Of a DNA stretch of 64,000 nucleotides, positions 9,725 to 18,277 are shown one piece after another. This stretch comes from Chitinophagaceae bacterium. GTDB lineage: Bacteria > Bacteroidota > Bacteroidia > Chitinophagales > Chitinophagaceae. A program made the position numbers and the translations under genes. Under the pieces are notes generated by a model, which ran no database searches, was not told the DNA's origin, and was given only the letters and a program-made list of their open reading frames with translations. The stretch's first letter is position 1; each line of letters begins with the position of its first letter. The stretch covers positions 54,911 to 118,910 of the forward strand of contig JAMLHL010000014.1 in assembly GCA_023957125.1 (NCBI GenBank). The letters are read 5' to 3'.

Positions 9725-10036
9725 ATGACCCTGCTACATCAATCCAGGTATTTTGCTATTTACCAATGCGATACAAAGCGTTGTTTTTATCTTAGAACAG
9801 AGTATAAATCTGTATCGCTCACTTTATGCCAGTTGCTGAACTTCAGGAATAAAGTGCTGCAGATGGATCTGGCGGCTCACTTTGATGAAAACCGTAATCC
9901 GTCGGGGATAGAGATCCTGATTTTTTGTAACTGTGAGCATTTGATTATCCTGGATACCTACCAGGTAATAGATTTGAAGCATTTTATCAGGGACGCATTT
10001 GGGAAACTACGCCAGCCGTCTCACTCTTTAGCATAA
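9725..10036 (+). CDS. Small hypothetical protein upstream of ferritin
   Basis: 103 residues, MTLLHQSRYFAIYQCDTKRC at the start and a hydrophobic ILIFCNCEHLIILDTYQVID segment near the middle. There is no signal peptide and no recognised domain. The overall pattern (a short cysteine-containing N-terminal part, then a mixed alpha/beta region) faintly recalls the small DUF6686-type proteins of Bacteroidota, but I cannot confirm this. It lies 76 bases before ferritin in the same direction and may share its transcript. Confidence 0.55.
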   Translation: MTLLHQSRYFAIYQCDTKRCFYLRTEYKSVSLTLCQLLNFRNKVLQMDLAAHFDENRNPSGIEILIFCNCEHLIILDTYQVIDLKHFIRDAFGKLRQPSHSLA

Positions 10037-10112
10037 TTCAGAAGAATACTTTCCTGGTAAATTTTCCGTTTATGGAGCATATTGCTTAGTTTTGATATAA
10101 ACAAGCCAGGTT

Positions 10113-10634
10113 ATGAAAGATATATTAAGGCAAAAATTAGGTATCCATGTGGAAGTCATGGATCTGCTCAATAAACAAATTGCGGATGAGGCACTGGCTT
10201 CGGCATCTTATTTGGCCATGGCTTCATGGTGCGATCAGAACAGTCTGAAAGGCAGCGCCGAGGTGCTTTATAAACAGTCGGAGGAAGAACGTGAGCACCA
10301 GATGAAGATCTTTCATTTTATCAATGATAACGGCGGTACCGCATATTCTCCCGAAATAAAAAACATAACGCACGATTTCGGTTCCCTCCAGGAGGTTTTT
10401 GAAACCGCTCTGGAACAGGAAATAGCCGTAACCCAGTCTATCCATAACCTCGTTAAGAAATCCAGGAAAGTAGAAGACTATCGTACGGAAAACTTCTTGC
10501 AATGGTTCGTAACCGAACAGATGGAAGAGGAGAAAAAAATGCGCGATATCCTGGATCTGTTCGACCTCATGGGAGGCAGTCCCTTGTCAATCAAGCTGAT
10601 TGATGAAAGGATACTGAAGCTCTCCGCGGAATGA
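10113..10634 (+). CDS. ftnA: Ferritin
   Basis: Non-haem ferritin, 173 residues, which assembles into 24-mers that oxidise and store iron. The four-helix bundle is intact: the first helix carries NKQIADEALASASYLAMASW, the second EEEREHQMKIFHFINDNGG with the ferroxidase Glu and His, and later LEQEIAVTQSIHNLV and QWFVTEQMEEEKKMRDI complete the di-iron site. Length and residues are standard for bacterial FtnA. It stands alone apart from the small upstream gene. Confidence 0.96.
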   Translation: MKDILRQKLGIHVEVMDLLNKQIADEALASASYLAMASWCDQNSLKGSAEVLYKQSEEEREHQMKIFHFINDNGGTAYSPEIKNITHDFGSLQEVFETALEQEIAVTQSIHNLVKKSRKVEDYRTENFLQWFVTEQMEEEKKMRDILDLFDLMGGSPLSIKLIDERILKLSAE

Positions 10635-10636
10635 TC

Positions 10637-10905
10637 GTCTCCATTAGCATTCCCTTTAATAAAATCAGCGCCGGGCAGTAAAGGTTTTATTGATCCCGGG
10701 TGATGGTGTTACGCCGGCGTTATGAATCCGCGCGCCTGCTGGGTATCTCCGGCTTGAAAACGGCGAAATTCAAAATCCGGCGAAAACGCATCTCAACGTT
10801 CAAAATCTGCTTTGAACAGCCGATATTCCCGGATTATTGTGTTATGGTGGAATAAAAGGGGTATTTTTATCCGGATTTTTGCAGGAAAGGAATAAAAATT
10901 AACGG
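10637..10905. other. Intergenic region before dxr
   Basis: No gene is supported in this 269-base stretch. It is moderately GC-rich in its first half. No clear TAnnTTTG element was found close to the dxr start, so its promoter is not assigned. Confidence 0.4.
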
Positions 10906-12060
10906 ATGAAAAAACGGATAGCAATATTTGGTTCCACGGGTTCTATCGGTACGCAGGCGCTGGAAGTAATTGCGGCAAACCCCGATAAATTTGAGGTGGA
11001 AATACTAACTGCACATGCCAATAGCCAACTGCTGGTTGACCAGGCAAAGAAATTCAACCCCAATGCAGTGGTGATCGTGAAGGAAGAAAAATACCCGGAA
11101 GTAAAAGAGGCACTGGCCGCTACCGATGTGAAAGTATTTTCGGGTGAAAAAGCCCTGGGAGAAGTTGCGGCTTTTGACACCTATGACATGATGCTGGCGG
11201 CCATTGTGGGTTTTGCCGGGCTGAAGCCCACCCTGCAGGCCATTCAGTCAGGCAAGGCCGTGGCCCTGGCCAATAAGGAAACCCTGGTGGTGGCAGGGGA
11301 TATCGTCATGCAGAAAGCCGTGGAAAAAAGGGTTCCAATAATTCCGGTTGACTCCGAACATTCGGCCGTTTTTCAATGCCTGATAGGCGAAACCAGGAAT
11401 AAGATCGAAAAAATAGTGCTCACGGCCTCCGGCGGTCCCTTTCTGGGTAAAAAGCCTAATTTTTTGGTGAATGTGAAAAAGGAGCATGCGCTACAGCATC
11501 CAAACTGGAATATGGGGGCTAAGGTTTCTGTAGATTCCGCTACCTTAATGAACAAAGGACTGGAAATGATAGAGGCGCGGTGGCTGTTTAACCTGCAACC
11601 GGACCAGATACAGGTAGTTGTTCATCCGCAAAGTATTATTCACTCCATGGTGCAGTTTGAGGATGGCAGTATTAAGGCGCAAATGGGACTTCCGGATATG
11701 AAGCTCCCGATTCAATATGCTTTCGCTTTTCCACAGAGGATATCCAATGCCCTGCCGCGATATGACTTTACACGCTCTCCGGCGCTTCATTTTGAGCAAC
11801 CCGATATTAAAACTTTTCGCAATCTCGCCCTGGCTACCGAAGCCCTGTACAAAGGCGGTAATACGCCCTGCGTGCTCAATGCCGCTAATGAAATTGCGGT
11901 TTACGGGTTTCTGCGCAACAGGATCGGTTTTTTGGATATGATGGAAATAGTGGAAAGAACGATGGAAAAAATAGCCTTTATCGAAAACCCCTCCCTGGAA
12001 GAATATTTTGAGAGCGATGCTGAGGCTCGTAATTTTGCGGCTTCTTTAATACAGATATAA
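10906..12060 (+). CDS. dxr: 1-deoxy-D-xylulose 5-phosphate reductoisomerase
   Basis: Second enzyme of the MEP isoprenoid pathway, converting DXP to MEP with NADPH. The 384 residues begin with the dinucleotide-binding motif FGSTGSIGTQALEV, followed by ALANKETLVVAG, the metal-binding PVDSEHSAVFQCL, the flexible-loop motif ASGGPF and NKGLEMIEARWLF. Length and all signature residues are normal. It is followed after 94 bases by rseP; dxr next to rseP is a common bacterial arrangement. Confidence 0.97.
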   Translation: MKKRIAIFGSTGSIGTQALEVIAANPDKFEVEILTAHANSQLLVDQAKKFNPNAVVIVKEEKYPEVKEALAATDVKVFSGEKALGEVAAFDTYDMMLAAIVGFAGLKPTLQAIQSGKAVALANKETLVVAGDIVMQKAVEKRVPIIPVDSEHSAVFQCLIGETRNKIEKIVLTASGGPFLGKKPNFLVNVKKEHALQHPNWNMGAKVSVDSATLMNKGLEMIEARWLFNLQPDQIQVVVHPQSIIHSMVQFEDGSIKAQMGLPDMKLPIQYAFAFPQRISNALPRYDFTRSPALHFEQPDIKTFRNLALATEALYKGGNTPCVLNAANEIAVYGFLRNRIGFLDMMEIVERTMEKIAFIENPSLEEYFESDAEARNFAASLIQI

Positions 12061-12154
12061 CACAGATATAACAACATGAACCATAGGATTTGGAAAAGAA
12101 AGTTTCATTATTGTCTTTTTACAATTCAGGTTCACAAAAAGTGATTAGGTTCCT

Positions 12155-13534
12155 ATGACAACAATAGTAGCTATTAACTGGACTTCTGTAGGGTTACAAG
12201 CGGGGCAATTAATCCTGTCGCTTTCCATCTTAGTAATTATACATGAGTTAGGGCATTATCTTACCGCCAGGTTGTTTAAATGCAGGGTTGAAAAATTTTA
12301 CTTGTTTTTCGATCCCTGGTTTTCTTTGTTTAAAAAGAAAGTGGGCGAAACCGAATATGGCGTTGGCTGGCTGCCGTTGGGCGGGTATGTGAAGATCGCC
12401 GGGATGATAGATGAAAGTATGGATAAGGAGCAGATGAGCAAGCCGCCCCAGCCCTGGGAATTCAGGAGCAAACCCGCCTGGCAGCGCCTGATCATTATGA
12501 TTGCAGGTGTTACCATGAATATCCTGCTGGCCTTCTTTATCTATAGTATGATCCTGCTGGTGTGGGGTGAAAAAAAGGTGCCGGTAGAGTCTATGAAATA
12601 CGGGCTGACCTTCAGGGACAGCTTAATGTTTGACCTGGGGTTTCAGAACGGCGATAAGATACTGGCTGTCAACGATCAGCCGGTGGATGATTATACCGAC
12701 ATTGTTAAGAAACTGATTTTAGGAAATTCCGTTAGTATTGAACGAAACGGTCAGCCGGAAACTATTCATCTGCCGGTAGATCTAATAGGAAAGTTAGTGG
12801 AGAAAAAAAGGAGCAGGACGCCCCTGCTGGAGCCGCGGATACCGGTGGTGGTAAAAGAACTGCAGGGATCGGGGAATGCCGAAAAGGCGGGATTGCAAAC
12901 AGGAGACCAGATCCTGGCAGTGGATGGCGCCGATGCTGTTTTTTTTGATGAACTGAAAACAAACCTGGCATTGCATAAGGGACAGACGGTGGAGGTGCTT
13001 GTGCGCAGAGGGATGGATACGCTGACGCTGCCCACTGCTGTTACAGAAGACGGCACGATTGGCTTTTACCCGGTCAGCGCCATCTCCGATTTGGACAGCA
13101 TGGGGGTTTTAAAATTACAGGTAACCCAATACAATCTGGCGGAAGCCATTCCCGCAGGGGTAAAAATGGCAGGCAACCAATTGCAGTTCTATATTGATCA
13201 GTTTAAAAAAATACTCTCGCCTGAAACAGGCGCTTACAAGGGGGTAGGCGGCTTCAAAGCCATGGGATCTATTTTTCCCGATTACGGATGGGATTGGGAA
13301 AGTTTTTGGAGGATCACCGCGTTTTTCTCCATCGTGCTTGCCTTCATGAATTTATTACCCATACCCGCGTTGGATGGTGGTCATGTGATGTTTACCCTGT
13401 ATGAAATGGTATCCGGGCGCAAACCCAGCGATAAGTTCCTGGAATACGCCCAGATCGCCGGCATGATCATCCTGCTGGGCCTGCTTATCTATGCCAATGG
13501 CAACGACTGGTTTGGATGGGGAAGGGGGAAGTAG
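12155..13534 (+). CDS. rseP: RIP site-2 protease RseP
   Basis: Intramembrane zinc metalloprotease that clips anti-sigma factors and remnant signal peptides. The 459 residues have the HELGH zinc site at 30-34 inside the first membrane helix, further membrane helices near 112-135, one or two PDZ domains (about 150-300, for example AGLQTGDQILAVDG) and the second catalytic motif LPIPALDGGH at about 402-411. The C-terminal helix ends in a glycine-rich tail. It sits downstream of dxr. In this organism plausible substrates include FecR-type proteins, but nothing in the window proves that. Confidence 0.95.
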   Translation: MTTIVAINWTSVGLQAGQLILSLSILVIIHELGHYLTARLFKCRVEKFYLFFDPWFSLFKKKVGETEYGVGWLPLGGYVKIAGMIDESMDKEQMSKPPQPWEFRSKPAWQRLIIMIAGVTMNILLAFFIYSMILLVWGEKKVPVESMKYGLTFRDSLMFDLGFQNGDKILAVNDQPVDDYTDIVKKLILGNSVSIERNGQPETIHLPVDLIGKLVEKKRSRTPLLEPRIPVVVKELQGSGNAEKAGLQTGDQILAVDGADAVFFDELKTNLALHKGQTVEVLVRRGMDTLTLPTAVTEDGTIGFYPVSAISDLDSMGVLKLQVTQYNLAEAIPAGVKMAGNQLQFYIDQFKKILSPETGAYKGVGGFKAMGSIFPDYGWDWESFWRITAFFSIVLAFMNLLPIPALDGGHVMFTLYEMVSGRKPSDKFLEYAQIAGMIILLGLLIYANGNDWFGWGRGK

Positions 13535-13540
13535 GAAAGT

Positions 13541-14235
13541 TAGGTAGGGGGAGGTTTCAGGTTTCAGGTGTCAGGTGTCAGGTATGAGTACCTAATACCT
13601 GATACCTAATACCTGATACCACATCAGCTCCTTAGCGTCTTTGCGTGCCATCGTTCTCACGCAGAAGTTTTGGGTCTCAGGTCTTAGGTTACAAGGGTTT
13701 CAGCCATCAGTCTATCAGCCTAATACCTAATACCTAATACCTATGACCTGATACCACATCAATTCCTTTGCGCCTTAGCGTCTTTGCGTGCCATTATTCT
13801 CATGCAGAAGTTTTGGGTCTCAGGTCTTAGGTTTCAGGTCTCAGGTATCAGGGGTTTCAGCCGTAAGTCTATCAGCCTGATACCTATGGCCTGGTACCTG
13901 ATACCACATCAATTCCTTTGCGCCTTAGCGTGCCATTATTCTCACGCAGAAGTTTTGGGTCTCAGGTCTTAGGTCTCAGGTTACAGGGGTTTCAGCCGTA
14001 AGTCTATCAGCCTGATACCTATGGCCTGGTACCTGATACCACATCAACTCCTTTGCGCCTTAGCGTCTTTGCGTGCCATCATTCTCACGCAGAAGTTTTG
14101 GGTCTCAGGTTTTAGGTTTCAGGTTTTAGGTTTCAGGTTTTAGGTTTCAGGTTTCAGGTCTCAGCCTATCAGCCTAATACCTATAACCTGATACCTGATA
14201 CCCCTATAACTTGTTCCCTGCAACCTGCAACCTGC
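13541..14235. repeat. Fourfold tandem repeat, unit about 135-150 bp
   Basis: The stretch between rseP and sucD contains no gene. Four diverged units are recognisable by ACCACATCA at about 13618, 13753, 13903 and 14038. Each unit carries CCTTTGCGCCTTAGCGTC or a shortened form, then ACGCAGAAGTTTTGGG, then runs of GGTxTCAGG/GGTCTTAGG, and finally CCTGATACC or CCTAATACC. GGTATCAGG and CCTGATACC are complementary, so each unit can fold into hairpins. The last 150 bases degenerate into head-to-tail GGTTTCAGGTTT runs. A related CTTTGCGCC motif recurs at 42.09-42.33 kb. Confidence 0.85.
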
Positions 14236-14264
14236 AACTATAAACTCCATACTCCCCTGTAAGG

Positions 14265-15170
14265 TCAGATCTTCACACTTTCTGATTTCTTCCCCGCTTT
14301 TTTAGCGATTGTTTCAACCATCGTTTTTCCTATATCAGCCGGACTGTCTGCAACGGCGATCCCACATTCGCGCAGGATCTTCATCTTGGCGGCGGCCGTG
14401 TCATCGGCTCCGCCCACAATAGCGCCCGCGTGCCCCATGCGTCTGCCGGGAGGCGCGGTTTGCCCGGCAATAAAACCGACCACCGGCTTAGTACCGTTTT
14501 CTTTGATCCAGCGGGCTGCTTCGGCTTCCATATTACCACCGATTTCACCGATCATCACAATTCCTTCGGTTTCGGAATCATTCATAAATAACTCCACGGC
14601 CTCCTTAGTGGTAGTGCCGATAACAGGATCGCCGCCTATGCCTATAGCTGTTGAAATTCCTAATCCCGCTTTAGCTACCTGATCGGCCGCTTCATAGGTG
14701 AGGGTACCTGATTTGGAAACGATCCCTATTTTACCCTTTTTAAAGATGAATCCCGGCATGATCCCCACTTTACATTCCCCGGCGGTGATAACCCCCGGAC
14801 AATTGGGACCTATCAGTCTTGATGAAGTACCTGAAAGATAGTGTTTCACCCGGATCATATCCTGAACCGGAATACCTTCGGTAATACATACAATAAGCCC
14901 GATACCCGCTTCCGCCGCTTCGAAAATGGCATCAGCGGCAAAGGCCGGTGGAACAAAAATGATCGAAACATCGGCACCTGTATTTTTTACCGCCTCGTCA
15001 ACCGTATTGAACACCGGCCGGTCGAGATGTTGCTGACCTCCTTTACCCGGGGTAACACCTCCTACTACCCGGGTACCATACTCTATCATTTGGGTAGCGT
15101 GAAAAGTTCCTTCTGTTCCGGTAAAACCCTGTACTATAACCTTAGATTGCTTATTGACCAATACCGACAT
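14265..15170 (-). CDS. sucD: Succinate-CoA ligase, alpha subunit
   Basis: TCA-cycle enzyme subunit (301 residues) that binds CoA and carries the phosphohistidine. Visible are the CoA-binding Rossmann part ([29 protein letters not shown]), [18 protein letters not shown] and the active-site GHAGAIVGG near residue 250. The start ATG at 15168-15170 is typical ([15 protein letters not shown]). The beta subunit gene sucC is not adjacent; separated sucC and sucD are, as far as I recall, not unusual in this phylum. Its tail faces the tandem repeat region. Confidence 0.96.
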   Translation of the reverse strand: MSVLVNKQSKVIVQGFTGTEGTFHATQMIEYGTRVVGGVTPGKGGQQHLDRPVFNTVDEAVKNTGADVSIIFVPPAFAADAIFEAAEAGIGLIVCITEGIPVQDMIRVKHYLSGTSSRLIGPNCPGVITAGECKVGIMPGFIFKKGKIGIVSKSGTLTYEAADQVAKAGLGISTAIGIGGDPVIGTTTKEAVELFMNDSETEGIVMIGEIGGNMEAEAARWIKENGTKPVVGFIAGQTAPPGRRMGHAGAIVGGADDTAAAKMKILRECGIAVADSPADIGKTMVETIAKKAGKKSESVKI

Positions 15171-15204
15171 GAGACGTTATATTATTTCGTTATAAGAAGT
15201 TGGA

Positions 15205-15212
15205 CAAAAATA
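15205..15212 (-). promoter_or_regulatory. Possible -7 element of sucD
   Basis: Read on the minus strand this is TATTTTTG, matching TAnnTTTG, 34 bases before the sucD start. A matching -33 element is not evident. Confidence 0.4.
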
Positions 15213-15280
15213 GGAAAATTCAGGGAGGTAGCCTTTGGGAAGTTTTTGGAAAGAAGCTTGCGGTTAAAAATATTTTTTTA

Positions 15281-15297
15281 TTACGATAATATCGTAA
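15281..15297. promoter_or_regulatory. Palindromic operator upstream of the BlaI-type gene
   Basis: TTACGATAATATCGTAA is a perfect palindrome (8-base arms TTACGATA/TATCGTAA around one base) and ends 23 bases before the repressor start. BlaI/MecI repressors bind such dyads as dimers in their own promoters, so this is a strong candidate for autoregulation of the BlaI-M56 pair. Confidence 0.7.
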
Positions 15298-15320
15298 CTT
15301 GCCGTAAAATTCGTAATAAA

Positions 15321-15686
15321 ATGACCAAACTTACATCGCAGGAAGAACAATTGATGATAGCCATATGGAAAGTAGGAGAAGGGCATGTAAAAGCATACAT
15401 GGAGCATATTGAAAATCCACCGCCCTATACTACGGTCGCTTCAACTGTAAAAAATCTTGAAAAGAAAGGATATATAAAGGGGCGCCTGTTTGGTAATACC
15501 TATGTGTACAAGCCCGTAATAACGGAAGAAGAGTATAAAAAGAAGTTCATGGGGAATATAGTGAAAGATTATTTCAGCAATTCATATAAAGATCTGGTGA
15601 ATTTTTTTGTTGATCAGAAAAAGTTGTCAGCCCGGGAATTGAAAGAAATTATAAAGATGATTGAAGGAGGAAAGAAGAAGCTTTGA
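15321..15686 (+). CDS. BlaI/MecI/CopY-family transcriptional repressor
   Basis: Winged-helix repressor of 121 residues. The N-terminus MTKLTSQEEQLMIAIWKVGE, the recognition region YTTVASTVKNLEKKGYIKGR and the dimerising C-terminal helices (DLVNFFVDQKKLSARELKEI) follow the family pattern. The open frame extends far upstream, but the ATG at 15321 is at the family start and just downstream of the palindrome. The neighbouring M56 peptidase would cleave or inactivate this repressor on receiving a signal, as BlaR1 does for BlaI. In Bacteroidota the regulated targets are usually unknown rather than a beta-lactamase; none is present here. Confidence 0.92.
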   Translation: MTKLTSQEEQLMIAIWKVGEGHVKAYMEHIENPPPYTTVASTVKNLEKKGYIKGRLFGNTYVYKPVITEEEYKKKFMGNIVKDYFSNSYKDLVNFFVDQKKLSARELKEIIKMIEGGKKKL

Positions 15687-15736
15687 TCTGTGAGCGATAA
15701 GTTAGAAATCTCAAATCTCAAATCAGAAATTACCCC

Positions 15737-17584
15737 ATGCCTGTAATCATAGATTATATCATTAAACTCAATATTTGCCTTGCAGTAGTCTATCTGTTTT
15801 ACCAGTTATTGTTACGCAGGCTTACTTTTTATAACTGGAACCGGTGGTACCTGCTGGGGTACACTATGTTGAGTTTTATAATTCCCTTAATTAATGTAAT
15901 GCCTTCTTTGCAGAAGCGGCAACTTGAAGGTTCTGTTATGCTGCAGTGGATACCTGCTATCGGACTGGGTACGGAGAAGCAAACTAATTTCTTTGCATTA
16001 CTTACGTCGTGGGATTGGGTTATTGCCGTGCTTGCCCTGGGATCGCTGTTATTATTGTTTCGGTTGATTGTAAGGTTAATCGCTTTTGCAGGAATGAAAG
16101 CGAGAGCTCAGGTACTTTCAGATAAAGCAACCAAAATTTACCAACTTGACGAAAAAATTACGCCATTCTCTTTTGGAAACGCCATTTTCATCAATACCAA
16201 ACTGCATGATGCCCGGGAGCTTGAAGAAATCATACGACATGAATTTGTGCATGTAAAGCAAAGACATAGTATTGATATACTCTGGTGCGAGCTGCTTTGC
16301 ATACTCAACTGGTTTAACCCTTTTGTTTGGTTGATACGCCATAATGTGAGGCAAAATCTTGAGTTTTTAGCGGATGATAAAGTATTGCAAAACGGGATAG
16401 ATAAAAAAGCATATCAATATTTGTTATTAAAAGTAATAGGCAATCGCCGGTTTGCTTTCACCAATCATTTTAATTTTTCCTCTCTTAAAAAACGTGTTAT
16501 TATGATGAACAGTATTAAAAGCGCGAAATTGAATATCATGAGGTTTCTTTTTTTGCTACCGGTAATAGCCGTGCTGTTGTTGTCGTTCAGAAACGAAAGG
16601 AAGAAAGAAACTACGCTTCTTGCTGGTGCTGAAGCAGTTGATCGTGGATCTTTATTACAAGAAACAGCGATTGAAAAAATAACCGGAAGCATTATGCCGT
16701 CAAAGGGAGAGGTATTTGTAGATACCATACCCAAAACAAAAAAGGATGCACAGGATTTAGTTGAGATAATATCAGGCGATGGCGATACGGCAGCGCGTAA
16801 AAAACCTTTATATATCATCAATGGTACTGAAGCGCATGATAATAACCGGAATATAAACGCCATTGATCCCAATGATATTGAAACGATTGAAGTGTTGAAA
16901 GAACCGGCGGCGGTTTCCCTATATGGCGACAAAGGCAAAAACGGAGTTATTATGATCACTACGAAGCCTCCCGCTACAAATAATTTGCAATTAAGAATAC
17001 CCGGGGGAAATGAACCGATTTATATTATTGATGGCGCTGTTGCTGATAAGTTCACCGCAGATCAATTAAATTCGGGGGATATTGAGAGTGTGTCGGTGTA
17101 TAGGGGAGAAAATGCATTGTCATTATATGGACAGGAGGCTAAGAATGGAGCAGTATCTATTGTTACCAGGAAAAACATGAATACGATTGGAGTAGTAAGT
17201 TCAACCGGAAATGGCCAGGCGAAGATGAAGGAAGGCAATGTTGAGATAATAGCGGATTCCATAATGATAATAGGAAAAAGAGGAAACAGGAACGATACTA
17301 TACCACAAGGAGAGCGATTGGTTGGAACGGTTAATTATTCGCACCACAATCAGAGTGTGCAGCCGCTTACGGTTATCGGCTACAAAGCCGGCAATGCCGG
17401 TCTCCCAGAAAATATGCCATCAGATGTTTACTATGTATTAAACGGCAAACACGTTACTGAAAAACAAATAAGAAAATTAACGCCAGGCAGTATAAAAAGC
17501 GTTGATGTTTTAAAAGGGAACAGCGCTATGAAATTCTACGGGAAAAAGGCTAAAAACGGAGCGATAGTAATTGTTACAAAATAG
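15737..17584 (+). CDS. M56 (BlaR1/MecR1-type) metallopeptidase with three C-terminal plug-like repeats
   Basis: Membrane sensor peptidase of 615 residues. Two membrane helices at the start, a third near 90-115, the zinc site RHEFVHVKQRHSID (about 168) with CILNWFNPFVWLIR and NLEFLADDKVL, and a fourth helix near 268-285 form the M56 core. Instead of a penicillin-binding sensor the periplasmic part holds three copies of a module seen in TonB-receptor plug domains: LYIINGTEA...IETIEVLKEPAAVSLYG, IYIIDGAV...IESVSVYRGENALSLYG and YYVLNGKHV...IKSVDVLKGNSAMKFYG, each closing with KNG(A/V)I-type strands. It follows the repressor by 50 bases and is surely its partner. Confidence 0.9.
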   Translation: MPVIIDYIIKLNICLAVVYLFYQLLLRRLTFYNWNRWYLLGYTMLSFIIPLINVMPSLQKRQLEGSVMLQWIPAIGLGTEKQTNFFALLTSWDWVIAVLALGSLLLLFRLIVRLIAFAGMKARAQVLSDKATKIYQLDEKITPFSFGNAIFINTKLHDARELEEIIRHEFVHVKQRHSIDILWCELLCILNWFNPFVWLIRHNVRQNLEFLADDKVLQNGIDKKAYQYLLLKVIGNRRFAFTNHFNFSSLKKRVIMMNSIKSAKLNIMRFLFLLPVIAVLLLSFRNERKKETTLLAGAEAVDRGSLLQETAIEKITGSIMPSKGEVFVDTIPKTKKDAQDLVEIISGDGDTAARKKPLYIINGTEAHDNNRNINAIDPNDIETIEVLKEPAAVSLYGDKGKNGVIMITTKPPATNNLQLRIPGGNEPIYIIDGAVADKFTADQLNSGDIESVSVYRGENALSLYGQEAKNGAVSIVTRKNMNTIGVVSSTGNGQAKMKEGNVEIIADSIMIIGKRGNRNDTIPQGERLVGTVNYSHHNQSVQPLTVIGYKAGNAGLPENMPSDVYYVLNGKHVTEKQIRKLTPGSIKSVDVLKGNSAMKFYGKKAKNGAIVIVTK

Positions 17585-17620
17585 ATGCGCTTAATCTCAA
17601 CGTTGAAGATCGTAACATTT

Positions 17621-18042
17621 ATGAAGAAATTATGTTTAGTATTATCCCTGCTCTGGTCATCAATGGCTCATTCACAGATTACTATACAGGTTACCGTAAA
17701 TGGATATGGCAACAAGATAGCTATCGGGTATTGGAAAGACTTCACTTATATCGGTGATACCCTCCGGCTTAATAGGATATGGATGTTGAAATGATCACCA
17801 TATCAATTGATACCAGGGTGGATGCATGGCGGGCAAAGATAACAGCAATGAAAATGGGAGGCATACAGCTTATAGACAGCAACGGTTCCGTGAACAGTAA
17901 GATCGCGAAAGATTATAAAATATACGGTGTGCCGCATTTCGTGCTGATTGATAAGGAGGGCTGTATCGCTTCAGCATCAGCGCCAAGACCAAGCCTGGAA
18001 GCGGAGGTGGAGAAGCAAATTAATGCGTTGCTGCAGGAATAA
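17621..18042 (+). pseudogene. Broken TlpA/thioredoxin-like gene
   Basis: Two overlapping open frames make up parts of one periplasmic thioredoxin-like protein. The first (17621-17794) gives a signal peptide (MKKLCLVLSLLWSSMAHSQ) and the start of a DUF4369-like beta domain. The second, in another frame (17779-18042), gives the C-terminal half of a thioredoxin fold: VEMITISIDT, YKIYGVPHFVLIDKEG with the cis-Pro loop, and a final helix. The middle, including the CxxC active site, is missing, so an internal deletion with loss of frame is the best explanation. It is directly downstream of the M56 gene, which ends at 17584. Confidence 0.7.
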
Positions 18043-18277
18043 CAGAAGGATACGAACTGCTTCACACGTTAAGGGATGGTTAAAATAAAACAAACTGATG
18101 CCTGCTCCCGCTATACGATGTCTCCGACTTCGTATGCAGTATGTTCTCCCGGGACTCCGTCCCGCCAAGTGCTAATTTAGCTCGAAGTGGGGTATCCTGC
18201 CCCCGCTCATGTCTTTCACAAACAGAAATTTTGTCAAACCAAAAACTAAAAACCCCAAACCAAAAACGTCTGTTCCC
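18043..18277. other. Intergenic region with short inverted repeat
   Basis: No gene is seen. CGGGACTCCGTCCCG near 18152 is an inverted repeat with a three-base centre, and the last 50 bases are AAACC/AAAAC-rich. Confidence 0.4.

Noticed and set aside
13784..13972. 62-codon open frame in the repeat array
   Set aside because: Entirely made of repeat sequence with repeated peptide phrases; not a gene.
13541..14235. CRISPR array
   Set aside because: Units are long, diverged and lack unique spacers of constant length; no cas genes.
14841..15320. Long N-terminal extension of the BlaI-type gene
   Set aside because: The added 160 codons run antisense through sucD and across the operator; the family start is the ATG at 15321.
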